This document shows positions 42,337 through 53,047 of a DNA stretch of 64,000 nt, one piece after another. Source of the stretch: Rhizopus arrhizus. Lineage: Eukaryota; Mucoromycota; Mucoromycetes; Mucorales; Rhizopodaceae. Positions within the stretch are counted from its first letter, which is position 1, and the number at the start of each line of letters is the position of its first letter. The notes beneath the pieces were generated by a model. The model did not search any database and had not been told where the DNA came from. It saw only the letters and a list, made by a program, of their open reading frames with translations. The position numbers were made by a program, and so were the translations under genes. The stretch covers positions 1-64,000 of the forward strand of contig JAKZZE010000003.1 in NCBI GenBank assembly GCA_024220505.1, in the 5' to 3' direction.

Positions 42337-43337
42337 TATGTAGAAGCTCGAGCTATACGTTTTCAATCATCATCTGAAATTGCCCTGTTTTTATACGAAG
42401 AAATTATTTGCCGACATGGATGTCCAACTATCATCGTATCAGACAATGGAAAACCTTTTTTAAGCGACTTGGTACGACAAGTTTGCCGCAGTTATTCAAT
42501 AATACACAAGACAACAACTCCATATAATCCACAAAGTAATGGACTCATAGAACGATTTAATCGAACATTAGGCCAAATACTCCAAAGACGAAGTGATGAT
42601 GAAAAGAAAGACTGGGATCCATATCTACCAGCAACATTATTCGCATATAGATCAATGAAACAGGCTACAACAAAACAAAGTCCATTCTGCTTAATGTACG
42701 GGTATGAGCCTAGAACACCCTTCGATATGGAACATCAGATCTATGAAAAGAAATCTCCAAAGTTTGAAGCAGCTTTGTTTCATCGAACCGCTCATCAGTT
42801 GCACAATCTTAATCGAATTAGGGAACAAGCAGCTAAGGCCATTAAAGCAACACAGGCAGTACAGAAAAAGGCTATTGAAAACAAACTTCTAGATCAACGA
42901 AAAGAATTGAAACCTGCTTTCAATCTAGGAGATATTGTATTGATATACAAAGATTACTTATCAACATCTTGGTCTGGAAAGCTTCAAGACAAATGGGAGG
43001 GACCGTACATTATACACCAAATCCTAGGAAAAGGCACATACCATGTTAAAAACATCAACGTACAAGATACCAAAATTAGAAGGGTACACGGTAATCGTTT
43101 GAAACCATATTCTTTCCCAGACGTACAATGGAAATCGGAACACGAAAGGGTTATCTCAACCACAATAGATGATGAAACAAGAGACTTACTTCAATAATAC
43201 ACATACACACACAAAAAAAAAAAAAAAAAAAAAAACTTGAAACAAACGACATACACATCGACAAAAAAAAAAGATATAAATACACCAAAGATTAATCCAC
43301 AAAGGAATACAAAAAATAACAATAATTGATATACAAA

Positions 43338-44213
43338 ATGCTCTCTAATATTCTCGCTGAAACTGCTACTATTCGAAGCGCATGGTGGCGTCCTTATGCT
43401 CCTAATAAGGAAGACTTTGCTAATCTCTCTGAATACTACGTATTCATGTTCACGGAATACTTTGTTACCCTCTGTCAACAAGAAGGTTATGAATCACTCA
43501 TGAATGCTCTCCTCAATTGGCTTATTGAATACGAAAATGATGCTAGTGGTGGTATATTCACTTTTACAGACGAAAATGGAATTGCTGTTAGTCGCTATGA
43601 GTATGCTTTGGATATTGCTAATGATATTAGCAACCATTTGGATGAAATTCTCCCCATTATGGATTTGCCAATGCCACCCAATGACTCTCCTGTTATGGAA
43701 CCCGAAATCCTGACTATTCCATCAACACCAAGTAACCACTCACCAAGTCCACCATGTGAACTAGAGATTCAAGACTCTAATCCAAAAGAGGCACAGGAAA
43801 TAATTGATTTCGAAGAATTAGATGCTTACCTCCTCAAAGAATTCAATAATATGAATGCTATTGAAGTTGCTAGAAACCACATGACAAGTACATACAGCAA
43901 GTATGAAGAATTGCTCAAGCAACAAAGAAAAATAGTACGCGAAAAAAGACTATTAATTGAAGAATTGGTTATTGAAGTCAATTACTGGAGTCATCTTTCA
44001 TTCGAAGAACCTGACCTAAATGAAATTAGTATTAGAAATTATTTTGCCCAAAAATACGCCAAGTTAAGAACTATTCTGCCATCAATACATCGAAACCCAT
44101 CTCTCAAGGATCAAATTAGACGACAAGATTCTTGGGGAAATAAAAGAAACCGCACAAGAACGTTCGAGGCCGAACTTTCATCCGGTGGGGACATCTGTAA
44201 CAAACAGGAATGA
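43338..44213 (+). CDS. Extra ORF (env position) of gypsy copy 2, unknown function
   Basis: 291 residues, intact. I do not recognise it. N-terminal part: SAWWRPYAPNKEDFANLSEY, then YF and CQQEGYESL...LLNWL, shared with copy 1. The middle is Pro/Ser-rich and variable. The C-terminal third is a charged coiled-coil-like helix (YSKYEELLKQQRKIVREKR) and then FEAELSSGGDIC. No signal peptide, membrane segment or glycosylation-rich ectodomain is visible, so a classical envelope role is unlikely. The stop (44211-44213) lies 16 nt inside the 3' LTR. It starts about 140 nt after the integrase stop, beyond an A-run. Conservation of start, end and motif in two divergent elements suggests it is a genuine gene of this lineage. 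Confidence 0.75.
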   Translation: MLSNILAETATIRSAWWRPYAPNKEDFANLSEYYVFMFTEYFVTLCQQEGYESLMNALLNWLIEYENDASGGIFTFTDENGIAVSRYEYALDIANDISNHLDEILPIMDLPMPPNDSPVMEPEILTIPSTPSNHSPSPPCELEIQDSNPKEAQEIIDFEELDAYLLKEFNNMNAIEVARNHMTSTYSKYEELLKQQRKIVREKRLLIEELVIEVNYWSHLSFEEPDLNEISIRNYFAQKYAKLRTILPSIHRNPSLKDQIRRQDSWGNKRNRTRTFEAELSSGGDICNKQE

Positions 44214-44756
44214 AACGTCGGAATTTAAATCGTTGCAGTTTATAACGAACGCCTTGCAGTTTACAACAACCACCTTACACTATACAACAACCGCCTCTTA
44301 TGTTATAACAACCATTCAAAATACCAAAAACAGAACAAAATCATAAAACCCAAAAACATATAAATAACCTCACATAATAATCTCAAAAAATAGGACTTCA
44401 CTTCTAACTTCCGAACTTCTCTCTTATTTTATTTTTACTTATTCTTTTTATCAAATAAATATTCTTTTAAAGAGGCAAACTATCTCTTATTTTATTTAAC
44501 ATCAAGAACAAGAAGTCCCTTGAAGCTATTATACTTCATTGTAAATCCCCTTTTTTATTTTACTTTATCTTTTTATTTTTATTCTACCTTAACTAAAACA
44601 GTTTGATCTACTTTATAAGATCTGGTGGTCACTATAACAAGCGAATCAAGCCAATCCAACTCATATAAAAGCAATTATTATACCAATTACAACTTAAATC
44701 TGTTTATTTGAACCTCAACTCAACACACTCAAGCGAACTAGTAAAAATTTATTACA
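44196..44756 (+). repeat. 3' LTR of gypsy copy 2
   Basis: 561 bp, same as the 5' LTR as far as can be read. The stretch before it contains the short hairpin GTTCG-AGGC-CGAAC and GGTGGGGACATC. Confidence 0.9.
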
Positions 44757-44873
44757 ACAATAATGAACTTCCATCATGACTCACAAAATATAACTATTAC
44801 TGTAAATAATTCACTTTGTAAAATAATATAAATACTCTTAGAATTTTACAAAGTGAATTATTTACAGTAATAG

Positions 44874-45401
44874 TGTAGCACAAATGATGAAATTTTGGAT
44901 CCTGAGAACAATGATGATCACAAGAACCAATTTTGATGTCCAGCGACATAGATAACAAACAACATAAACAATAAGCCACGCCAAATTTTATATAAATAAG
45001 ATGAATATTTTTAACCAAAATACAGATCATCCAATTTGAATCCAATTCACATTCAATAAACAAAATCTTCTTGCGCTTAAAAGCAATTGTTTCTTATTGG
45101 GTCACAAACACCTTTTCTTTTCTTTTTATTTTTACTTATTCTTTCTGATCTGATACCTGAATTATCACGAATCAAGAAAGATCCCTTTTATTTTTATCTT
45201 TTATTAAACAATCTTACTCCTAACCTTATTGATCTATAAAGATCTGGTGGTCACTACTTAAAACCAAATTACTATATCAAAAGAACTGTTAAACGTTCAA
45301 TCAAGTTAATCAAACTCAAGTCATTCAAGGCTTCAAACTTCAAATTAAACAAATCTACAACACTTTAACACAATCCAAATCCCAAGTACTAACAAGTTAC
45401 A
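44874..45401 (+). mobile_element. Solo LTR S (gypsy family)
   Basis: 528 bp, TGTAGCACAAATG...AAGTTACA, 4-bp duplication ATAG (44870-44873 and 45402-45405), confirmed by the left palindrome arm at about 44790-44805. Has AAGATCTGGTGGTCACT near 45240 and AATAAACAAAATC near 45055. Confidence 0.85.
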
Positions 45402-45497
45402 ATAGTTATATTTTGTGAGTCATGATGAAAGTTCATTATTGTCTACTTCATGAGTCATCTTCAGTAACTCGTACAAAAGTCTTGATAAGGAACGAAT

Positions 45498-46646
45498 TGT
45501 AACATTGCCAAATTTAGAAAATAAAAGACATGACACATTGTCATACCTTTTGCTCCACCTTTGGTATTGTAGCTTTGTTGCCATCAACGTCCGGTTATCC
45601 TTACACTACTTCCAAAAGAGGTTTAGCCAGAAATTAGCTTTTATTGATTTACTTTTACAACAGCAAATGTTAACAAAAAAAAATAGAAAACGTGAGAAAA
45701 ACCAAAAACATGAAAAGATATAAAATACTCCCCTTTTTCAACTTTACTTTTGACTGACTTAACTTCCCTCATATATTTTATCAAATAAATATCAAGTTCC
45801 CTGTTTATAAAAACCTCTGAATTATTCATATCGAGCACGAACAAGTCCCTTGAAGCCAATATATCTTCATTGTAATCCCTTTTTATTTTATTCTTTTACT
45901 TTTAATTTTTACTCTATCAAACTCAAGTCTGTGTTGTAGAACAGTAACTGATCGTAGTAGACATTGATAAATATAAGTCTTAATACAAGATCATAATTAA
46001 ATAAAAATAAAATATAAGTTTATTTAAATAAGGTTATACAATCAATTCCAATTAAACATATTCTTTTAGAATATGTTTTGTATTAATGAGAGTTCTTTGA
46101 TAAGAAGAAGTATCAACTAAAATAACAAGATCCAATCCAATATCAGGAATATTGCTAATCTTTCACATAATTGAAATAACGCGTAAAATAACGTTATTCA
46201 AATCAGTGAGGAATTCCCAGAATAAAAGATAATCTATGACGGACATACAAAAGAACAAATGAAAAGTTTTCATAATCATAATTATAGATGACACTTGCTA
46301 AAGTACCTGAATATTAGAAGAACGCTTACAATAGAAGATATCAAGCCACTCACTCAACAAGATATAAATACCTACCTTCAATTAGAATAATTTTTACTTT
46401 AACTTAAACTGAAATAAAGATCAGTCTCAAAAAGTACTCAAACTGTTTCTTTATTTTTGTTTACACCTTTTATTTTATTATCTTAACCATTATACAACAG
46501 TCTGATCTGCTTAACAAGATCTGGTGGTCACTCTTACAAGAACCGAAATCAATTCTACTTAGTCAAGAACTACCTTTATTCCAAGCAAACGCGCTTGTAT
46601 TTTATCTATCTCAATTACTCAAACTCCGTGAACGCGAACTTTTACA
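45498..46646 (+). mobile_element. LTR T, interrupted by solo LTR X4
   Basis: TGTAACATTGCC...CTTTTACA; about 576 bp without X4 and its duplicate. Contains AAGATATAAAATACTC (TATA-like, about 45715), AATAAATATCAAG, AAGTCCCTTGAAGCC and AAGATCTGGTGGTCACT. No matching 4-bp duplication at its ends, and its first 36-38 bp are part of the foldback palindrome. Confidence 0.7.
45932..46499 (+). mobile_element. Solo LTR X4 (diverged X family)
   Basis: 568 bp, TGTTGTAGAACAG...TATACAACA, 5-bp duplication GTCTG (45927-45931 and 46500-46504). Clearly more diverged from X1-X3 than these are from each other. Confidence 0.85.
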
Positions 46647-46662
46647 GTATGTAACACGATTA

Positions 46663-48304
46663 CAGTCGTTCCACTCCCAATGTGAGGATTTTATAAAAAA
46701 AGTACGGACTTTCAAATAAAAATTGGGGGACTTACCAAATAAAATTCACTGGTTGTTTGAAGTTCATTTCGCGGATTGTGAGAAAATCATTTCACACTTT
46801 ATTTTTAAAAAACTGTGAAATGTCTAAACTAGTATTCTTGAAAGAAGATGGCCAAGGAAATATTTTCGATGAGGCTGGACATGAAGCTATGGATGTTGTG
46901 GATGAGAAACCAGACCCTTTTGCTGTAAGGCAATTGGTTAATCTCGATTCGTACCTTGAAAAAAAGGCTAGTGCACCCACGGATCAAAAACAATTTGAAC
47001 AAAGCAAAGACATCGTCATGGATGTAAGAGCCACTCGATCAAAGAAGTATATGGAATATACGCTAGCCTCGAAAGAGCTTTTTTTTTATTACAAAATCCA
47101 ACATGTAATGTCAATTGCTGCAGCTGCCCGAAAAGTTGTTGTCAAAGAAAGCACTGCTCGCACTTGGTGGAAGAAGCTACAAGAAGATCCAGATTCTTTT
47201 GCTCGTGAGAAGAAAACAAATAGTCAAAAAAGACCTAAAAATAAGTTGCAGGATGAGCATAAGCAAAGTCTAATTGAATTTTTTGACAATGATCCAAATG
47301 CTTACATTCAGGATGCTGTCGACATGCTCACAAACAAATTTGCTGGTCTCGAAATTAAAAAGTCAAGAGTACACGAGTTTATGAGAGATGATTGTAATCT
47401 TAGCTTGAAGCAAACTACATGTTGGCCGGAGGCAAGAGCAAACGTGGATAATATCCAAAACCGTTATGACTGGGTCGTCAAATAGAGCAATACGGATATG
47501 GATTTTTCCAAAAATTGCGTTTTTATTGATGAAGCTGGTTTTGATATTAATCTGAAACCAAGTAGAGCCTGGGCTCCTAGGGGACAAATGGCAGTGACCA
47601 CCACTCCTACGACAAAAGCACCTTCGCATACTATTCTTGGTGCTATATCTTCTGTAGTAGTGATAAACTTAAGTATTCGTGTACCAAAGCAACCTCCAAA
47701 AGTAAGAAAGATACAAGGGGGTAAAAAAAGAAAAAATCCTGTAGCCTCTAATGAAGATAGTCCAAAAGGCACAACAGCTGGTCATTACATGCGATTCTTG
47801 CGAGAAACCTTGGATATTTTAGATAAGTATGACCAAATGAGAGGGTATTATTTCATTATGGATAATGCACCAATTCATAAAGAAATAGAAGATATTCTCA
47901 ATGAGAGAAATAAAGACTATAAATGTGTGTATCTTCCTCCATATTCGCCAGAGCTCAATCCCATCGAGCAATTTTGGGCATTAGTTAAACGTAAAGTTAG
48001 ACGTCAAAAGCTCAAAGATACCGAAACTCTACAAGAAAGAATTGTTGATGCTGCGAATGAAGTTCCTATTCAACATCTTGAAAATATAATTCAACATTCA
48101 AAGAACCAATTTGATAATTGCTTAAATCATATCCCAATTTAATACCAAATATTTTTATTTAAAATAAACTGTGAAATGATTTTCTCACAATCCGCGAAAT
48201 GAACTTCAAACAACCAGTGAATTTTATTTGGTAAGTCCCCCAATTTTTATTTGAAAGTCCGTACTTTTTTTTATAAAATCCTCACATTGGGAGTGGAACG
48301 ACTG
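46663..48304 (+). mobile_element. Tc1/mariner-type (IS630 superfamily) element 3
   Basis: 1642 bp with terminal inverted repeats of about 135 bp (46663-46797 and 48170-48304), nearly perfect, starting CAGTCGTTCCACTCCC. Flanked by TA (46661-46662 and 48305-48306). One transposase gene with a single nonsense codon. Confidence 0.93.
46820..48142 (+). pseudogene. DDE transposase of element 3, one in-frame TAG
   Basis: 441 codons in one frame. I start at ATG 46820 (MSKLVFLKEDGQG), just past the terminal repeat; the upstream in-frame ATG 46757 lies inside it. N-terminal helix-turn-helix (SIAAAARKVVVKESTARTWW), then a KNKLQDEHKQSLIEFFDNDP linker region. TAG at 47483-47485 interrupts after RYDWVVK; the frame continues DFSKNCVFIDEAGFDINL (Asp), YYFIMDNAPIHK (Asp) and LPPYSPELNPIEQFW (Glu), 34 residues between the last two. 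Distinct in sequence from the Tc1-type enzymes in this window; the IDEAGF and YSPELNPIE motifs are those of the DDE_3/IS630-like group. Length is otherwise complete. Confidence 0.88.
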
Positions 48305-48585
48305 TATTCCTTTGGCCTTTCAATTGTAAAATATCAACCGCAGTAGAACCGCAGTATAACCGCAGTATCTTCAATAATAACATCATAGCTACAATTATCA
48401 AACATCTCCACCGCAGCAAACATAAATAATATAAATAGACCTTATAGTTATTAAATAAAGAGGGAAGCTTTTTACTACTTAATTTATCATCTGGTACCTT
48501 TATTAATTATCTTAAAAAATATCTGTTCGTGATCAAGCACGACAATTGGTAGCATCTGTTGCATTAAATAACATAGTATAAATCT

Positions 48586-49909
48586 ATGTCATATTCAAAT
48601 AATATATCCAAGGAACAGAAGATATTTGAAATAGAAGAAAGAATACAAGCACAATTAACACCTGAATCCAAGAATAAATATACAAATTACAGAAGAATAC
48701 AAAATTTTCCTGAAGAACAAAGAAAACCATTATCCAGATTAACAGCAACATACTTTGACAGAACAGCTCAAAAATTAGCAGCAGAATTTATATCTAATAG
48801 CAACGATTGGACAGACATTAAAGAATACTTATTAGAAGAAGATACAATGAACAATAGTATTGACATGCAAGATTTAGCACAAGTAATTGCCACAGCAGTA
48901 GCTACAGCGATAAACAACAAACCAATAAACGAAAATGCAAATGTACGTATACCAATTCCTTCATCCTACAGTGGTGAAAGAAGCGCAGCAATAATCAACC
49001 TATGGTTACAAGAAGTTGAACGTTATCTTGAATTCAATTGTGTACCTCAGCAGCGTTGGTTACCTTATGCGATAACACTATTGAGAGGCCGTGCACAGAA
49101 ATGGTGGAACCAATTATCACAAAAGAAAGCAGAATCAACAACATGGGAAAGATTCAAAATTGATTTGAAATATGCATTTAAACCTTCTTATTCTGAACAA
49201 TCTGTAAGAGACAAGTTAGCCTCAATCAAGCAAATGACATCAGTATCCGAGTATGCTGACGCATTCCAAGATATACTGTTGGATTTATCTCGAGTATCAG
49301 ATGATGAAGCACTTGATCGCTTCGTTCGTGGTTTAAGAGATGATGTTCGTATACATGTATTAACAAAAGAACCACGTTCGTTAGAAGAGGCAAACAGATT
49401 TGCTATAGCCTATGATAGTGCCAAACAAGCAGGAATTGTATTACCAGCAAGGCAAAAAGACTCCTTTGTTGATGACCCCATGGATTTATCTGTATTGATA
49501 CAACAATTAAATGCTATTATTAAGACACCTAGAGATAGCTATCATAATCAAGACAGAACTAATACAAGACCGGGACGCAACATCATTTGTCACTGGTGTC
49601 ACAAGCCTGGACATGTTATCGCTGAGTGCCGAAACCGAATCAGAGAGATCAGAGAATTCGAACAAAACAAATTAAGACAAAACCGTGGTAACTTTCGACG
49701 ACCTTATCGACAAAACCAGAATAATCGACAACATGCAACAAACAGAATATACAATGCTGATATGATTGAAATTGAACCGCGTAATGATTACACTGCACAA
49801 AGTACTAGTAATAATTTGAATTCGTTGAATAGTGTTAATAAAGATTCTTTACTTGATCTTTCCCCTTATCCATTTGATTTCTCTGCCGATCATGCCTTTC
49901 TCATTGTCA
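48586..49909 (+). pseudogene. Gag of gypsy element Z, truncated by LTR V1
   Basis: About 440 residues up to V1. Contains a retrotransposon gag domain (PSSYSGERSAAIINLWLQEV ... LLRGRAQKWWNQL ... DALDRFVRGL) and one CCHC zinc knuckle (CHWCHKPGHVIAEC, about residues 340-353), unlike the copy 1 and 2 Gags. It packages element RNA. The ORF ends a few codons inside V1 (IVMF-stop at 49917). No protease or RT follows, so the element is a 5' remnant. Confidence 0.85.
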
Positions 49910-50240
49910 TGTTTTGACATGTCAATAAGATACAGTCTTATCATTCTGGACTAAATCTTTACAAATGAGTTTGAATAAGAATAGAACCTGATAATTATCA
50001 CTGCCCTAAACAGCCAAGTTTCACTTTCATCTCAACAGTTGATTATTAACATCAGTCTATAAAATTTTTCTTATACATGTCAAATCATATCGGTCGTAAC
50101 TATTTTTGTCATCTAATCTCAGGTCTTGCTCAACTAATATAAATAGCCTTGAAATCTTTCTTTAATAAAAGTATTCGACTTTAGAACTATTGTTCGGTCT
50201 CGTTAATTGTTCTTTATCTTATTTTTGAATACTTAAAACA
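49910..50240 (+). mobile_element. Solo LTR V1
   Basis: 331 bp, inverted ends TGTTTT...AAAACA, TATA-like AATATAAATAGCC (about 50138) and TTAATAAAAG (about 50163). Preceded by TTGTCA, as is V2 at 16210. The right flank is a truncated Y LTR, so no target duplication can be checked. Confidence 0.75.
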
Positions 50241-51138
50241 CTTCACTATGATTAGATAAAAAATAAATTCTACATGTAAAAAGTGAGAGTATTTATAGAC
50301 ATGATACGGATAAAGAATTAGGACAGATTTATAATCAATTTGACAGAATAGATGATTACTATTTCTAATTATTAGTTTAGCCTGTTCCTAGCTTGTATTG
50401 TCAATTATGCTATTGGGATGGTTTCAGATATAACTATTTAAGGAGACGGTACGGATGGATATAAAGATCTTTAGTTCCATGATTGGATATCGTTGTTAAC
50501 AATAATATCTCTGAGATATTTGCAGATAATAAAGTGAGAAAAAAGAAAGGAAATAGTACTTGAAAACTAGTGAATGAGTCTCTATGTAACCTCTTTATTA
50601 GATTTCAAGACGAGAGAGAGAACCCATTTAATCAAACTACGCCTTTATATAGGAAATGAAATTATTCAGGGACCGAAGTGAGTTCAAGGTCAATTTTAGT
50701 ATTGAGCTTGAACAATATAAACATTGTATATGAGCTTTTAAGGAATATGTAATAAGTAATATTATGTATTCAGCACTTGTTATTTCTTATATAAGATCTG
50801 AGTAATCTCATACGAATAATAGTATTTAATGAGGTAAATACGACAATCTCAGTCAGGATAAATGTTTTCATGACTAATGATGATCCGGTAAGTAATCGTC
50901 ATTCCTTATTCAACATGCTCATATTATCAATAAGCTATATTACAGCCATGTCATCTTATTTGACTATGTGAAGTTAATATGAATAAAGCTTAATATAAAA
51001 ATCTAATCAAAGTATTTTATTGATCTGTGTTGAGAATAATGTTATAAATGATTCCAAGTTATGTCAACATATTATTCAGGATCATATTTGATTCCTTTTA
51101 CTAAAATAAAGTGACTATAATCTTATGTATCCTTAACA
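50241..51138 (-). mobile_element. LTR Y2, 3' truncated, interrupted by solo LTR W1
   Basis: Reverse copy of Y1, from CTTCACTATG to CCTTAACA at 51138. Similarity to Y1 starts near 50255; the outer left end is lost at the V1 junction. W1 is inserted at ATCTC. Confidence 0.75.
50512..50845 (-). mobile_element. Solo LTR W1
   Basis: 334 bp, TGAGATATTTG...ATACGACA, 5-bp duplication ATCTC (50507-50511 and 50846-50850); Y1 and Y3 show the unoccupied site. On the minus strand TATATAAAGGC and TAATAAAGAGG give direction. Confidence 0.85.
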
Positions 51139-51400
51139 CGTTACACACAGTTTCCGATGCTCAGCACATTTTGAGGACCTTAAGATACAGTATTAGCAAA
51201 TTGTCAGTCTGAAGGCACTGTAGGAAGCTAGATTTTGAGTCTGGAAGTAAGGAATCGAAGAATTTCATCAGCTGTATTAGCCGGAAAAAGCAATGAATGT
51301 GGTATCACGACAAGCCATTGTATACAATAGAGGGCTGGAAGTCTGCTATCTTTAGCAATGAAACAAATATGAACATTATGGATGCAGATAGTATACACTA

Positions 51401-53047
51401 CACTAGGTGAAAAAATAGGGGCAACCTACCCTAAAATAATTTTTAACTTTTTTTTTTCTCTTCCACTCCGTACGACATCCAAGCCATGCCTATAGAGCGT
51501 AACCTTAGGTAGTGAGTATTACGTTTCCTGCATATAAAACTGATCAGGATAACATATGGCGGAAGGAAAGAGGAAATAGTTGCAATAATTTTATAAGTGT
51601 TATATTATAAAATGGGTAGTATTTATTTAATAACGAGTAAATCTCTCTTTTAATTTGATTACCGCTGCTATGCGATCAGGCATGCTGTCAATGTAACTTC
51701 TACAAACATCTTTATCTAGCTTGTTCCATTCAAAGTCCACTCGTTCCCATAGCTCGTCGATGTTTCTTGCCTTTCGTTCATAAAGGCTTAACCTAAGTTT
51801 CAGCAAATGCCACACATGCTCTATAGGATTCAGATCCGGACTATTAGGTGGCCAATCGTTAATGTACTGGACCTTGTTTTGTTGGAGCCATGACATTGTT
51901 GATTTCGACTTGTGCTTTGGGTCGTTATCTTGTTAAAAGTAAATAGTGCGCTTGTTCATACCATAGTACTTCAGCGTTTCCATGTAAGTTGTTCCAAGAA
52001 TATGCTGGTACACCAAGGAGTCCATAGTACCATCGTATACCTGGCACACATATCCTGATCCCTCACTGGTTATACATTCCCACATGATCAATTTGCCGCC
52101 ACCATGCTTCACTGAAAGATCTATGTGGTGTGGACGAAGGACATCATCAGGCTGGGTCCAATAGTATCTGCAGCCATTAGATCCCAAATGTTGATCTTCG
52201 TTTCATCGGAGAACACTACTTGATGCCACTATTGCATACACCAACTTTGATACTTTTTTGCCCATCCTAACCTCTGCTTGCGGTGGTTATTAGTTAAAAG
52301 AGGCTGCTTCTTTTTACGCCTAGCATAAAAATCCATTGATACAAGGACGTTTATTGCTGAACGGTAAGACATAGAATACTCAAGTTGTATGAGCATCCGA
52401 TGTACATCCTTGGCTGTCTTTGGGGCTCCTTCAATCAGTAATACCTTGATATATTCCTTCGTAGCAGATGACACAAGTGTATGCCTACCACGTGTTGCGG
52501 GTACCATTGGCCCAAATAGCTTGTTTCTATATCTCCTAACTGTCTTGGGATGGACACCAAGTTCACCAGCAATATCCTTTGGGATTCTATTGCTCATCAG
52601 TGCAGATTTGATGCTGTCTTGCGTGTCTTGAGGTAAAGCGCGAGGCATCAGTAAGAGAAATTTCGCAGGAAGTAAGATGAATATAATAAAAAAAAAAGAA
52701 TGTATGAATGAAGGAAAGCAGCACCCATTTTATATTATTAATTATAGGAATGTGCATAGCTAAAATTAGAATTGGTTTGCATTTTAATTGTAGCTGATAT
52801 TCTAGGTCAAATTAGAAGAGTACGAAATATGGTATAAAACTGAGCTGTGGAGTATCTAAAATTCTACCAATTATACATGCATTACTCCCTCATTTTCCAT
52901 ACTTGGCTCATCATATTTTGATGAAATACTCTACACATTAACCTCGTTTTAACATATTGCTAGCGTCATGAGGCGACCTTCTCTTAATGCTACATGCTGC
53001 ATGAAATGAAATTTTCGAAAAGGTTGTCCCTATTTTTTCACCTAGTG
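51401..53047 (-). mobile_element. Tc1/mariner element 4, nested inside element 5
   Basis: 1647 bp, terminal repeats CACTAGGTGAAAAAATAGGG at 51401 and its near-inverse ending 53047, flanked by TA (51399-51400 and 53048-53049). The terminal repeats look short, about 27 bp. Confidence 0.9.
51627..52648 (-). pseudogene. Tc1/mariner transposase of element 4, two stops and one frameshift
   Basis: The start MPRALPQDTQD at 52648 leads into an HTH (PKDIAGELGVHPKTVRRYRN). Breaks: in-frame TAG after SWCMQ (before WHQVVFSDETKINIW), a one-base loss between INIW and SNGCRYYW (near 52187-52192), and in-frame TAA after NKRTIYF, immediately before QDNDPKHKS. The C-terminal piece has WPPNSPDLNPIEHVW; spacing of the second Asp to Glu is 35. 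Otherwise full length (about 340 residues), similar in size to element 1. Confidence 0.88.

Larger units (their letters stand above)
40180..43197 (+). pseudogene. Integrase of gypsy copy 2, split by Tc1/mariner element 2
   Basis: Start ATG 40180 aligns with the copy 1 start (MEEQKMNLLKQYL against MEEEKMKKMKQYL). The HHCC finger and first catalytic Asp are in the 5' piece. The element at 40668-42336 splits the codon after LTKY, and the 3' piece resumes VEARAIRFQ with the second Asp (VSDNGKPF) and the Glu (NGLIERFN). Removing the insert and one TA leaves 1347 nt, 448 residues, exactly the length in copy 1. Confidence 0.9.
34156..44756 (+). mobile_element. Ty3/gypsy element copy 2, with two later insertions
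   Basis: LTRs at 34156-34716 and 44196-44756, both 561 bp and identical as far as I can read, with a 4-bp target duplication ACAA (34152-34155 and 44757-44760). This implies a recent insertion. Solo LTR Y1 interrupts gag and Tc1/mariner element 2 interrupts the integrase ORF; both must be younger still. Without them gag, pol, integrase and the extra ORF are all open. Confidence 0.93.
25325..45535. repeat. Foldback (palindromic) element of about 340 bp, expanded by four LTR-type insertions
   Basis: Left arm pieces: 25325-25353, 25945-25966, 34110-34155 and about 44761-44824. Loop about 44825-44842. Right arm: about 44843-44873 and 45406-45535. Joined across the insertions, the left arm is nearly the exact reverse complement of the right arm. 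The apex pairs ACTGTAAATAATTCACTT with its inverse. The outermost 36-38 bp of the right arm coincide with the start of LTR T (45498), so the palindrome either arose after T or T starts differently. Each arm preserves the empty site of insertions in the other arm. Confidence 0.85.
46650..48544 (+). mobile_element. 5' LTR of gypsy element Z, interrupted by Tc1/mariner-type element 3
   Basis: TGTAACACGAT, then the insertion, then ATTCCTTTGGCC...GCACGACA, followed by a primer site TGGTAGCATCTGTTGC (48547) and gag. Repeated CCGCAGTA motifs near 48335-48370. About 250 bp without the insert. No 3' LTR of Z is in the window. Confidence 0.65.
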
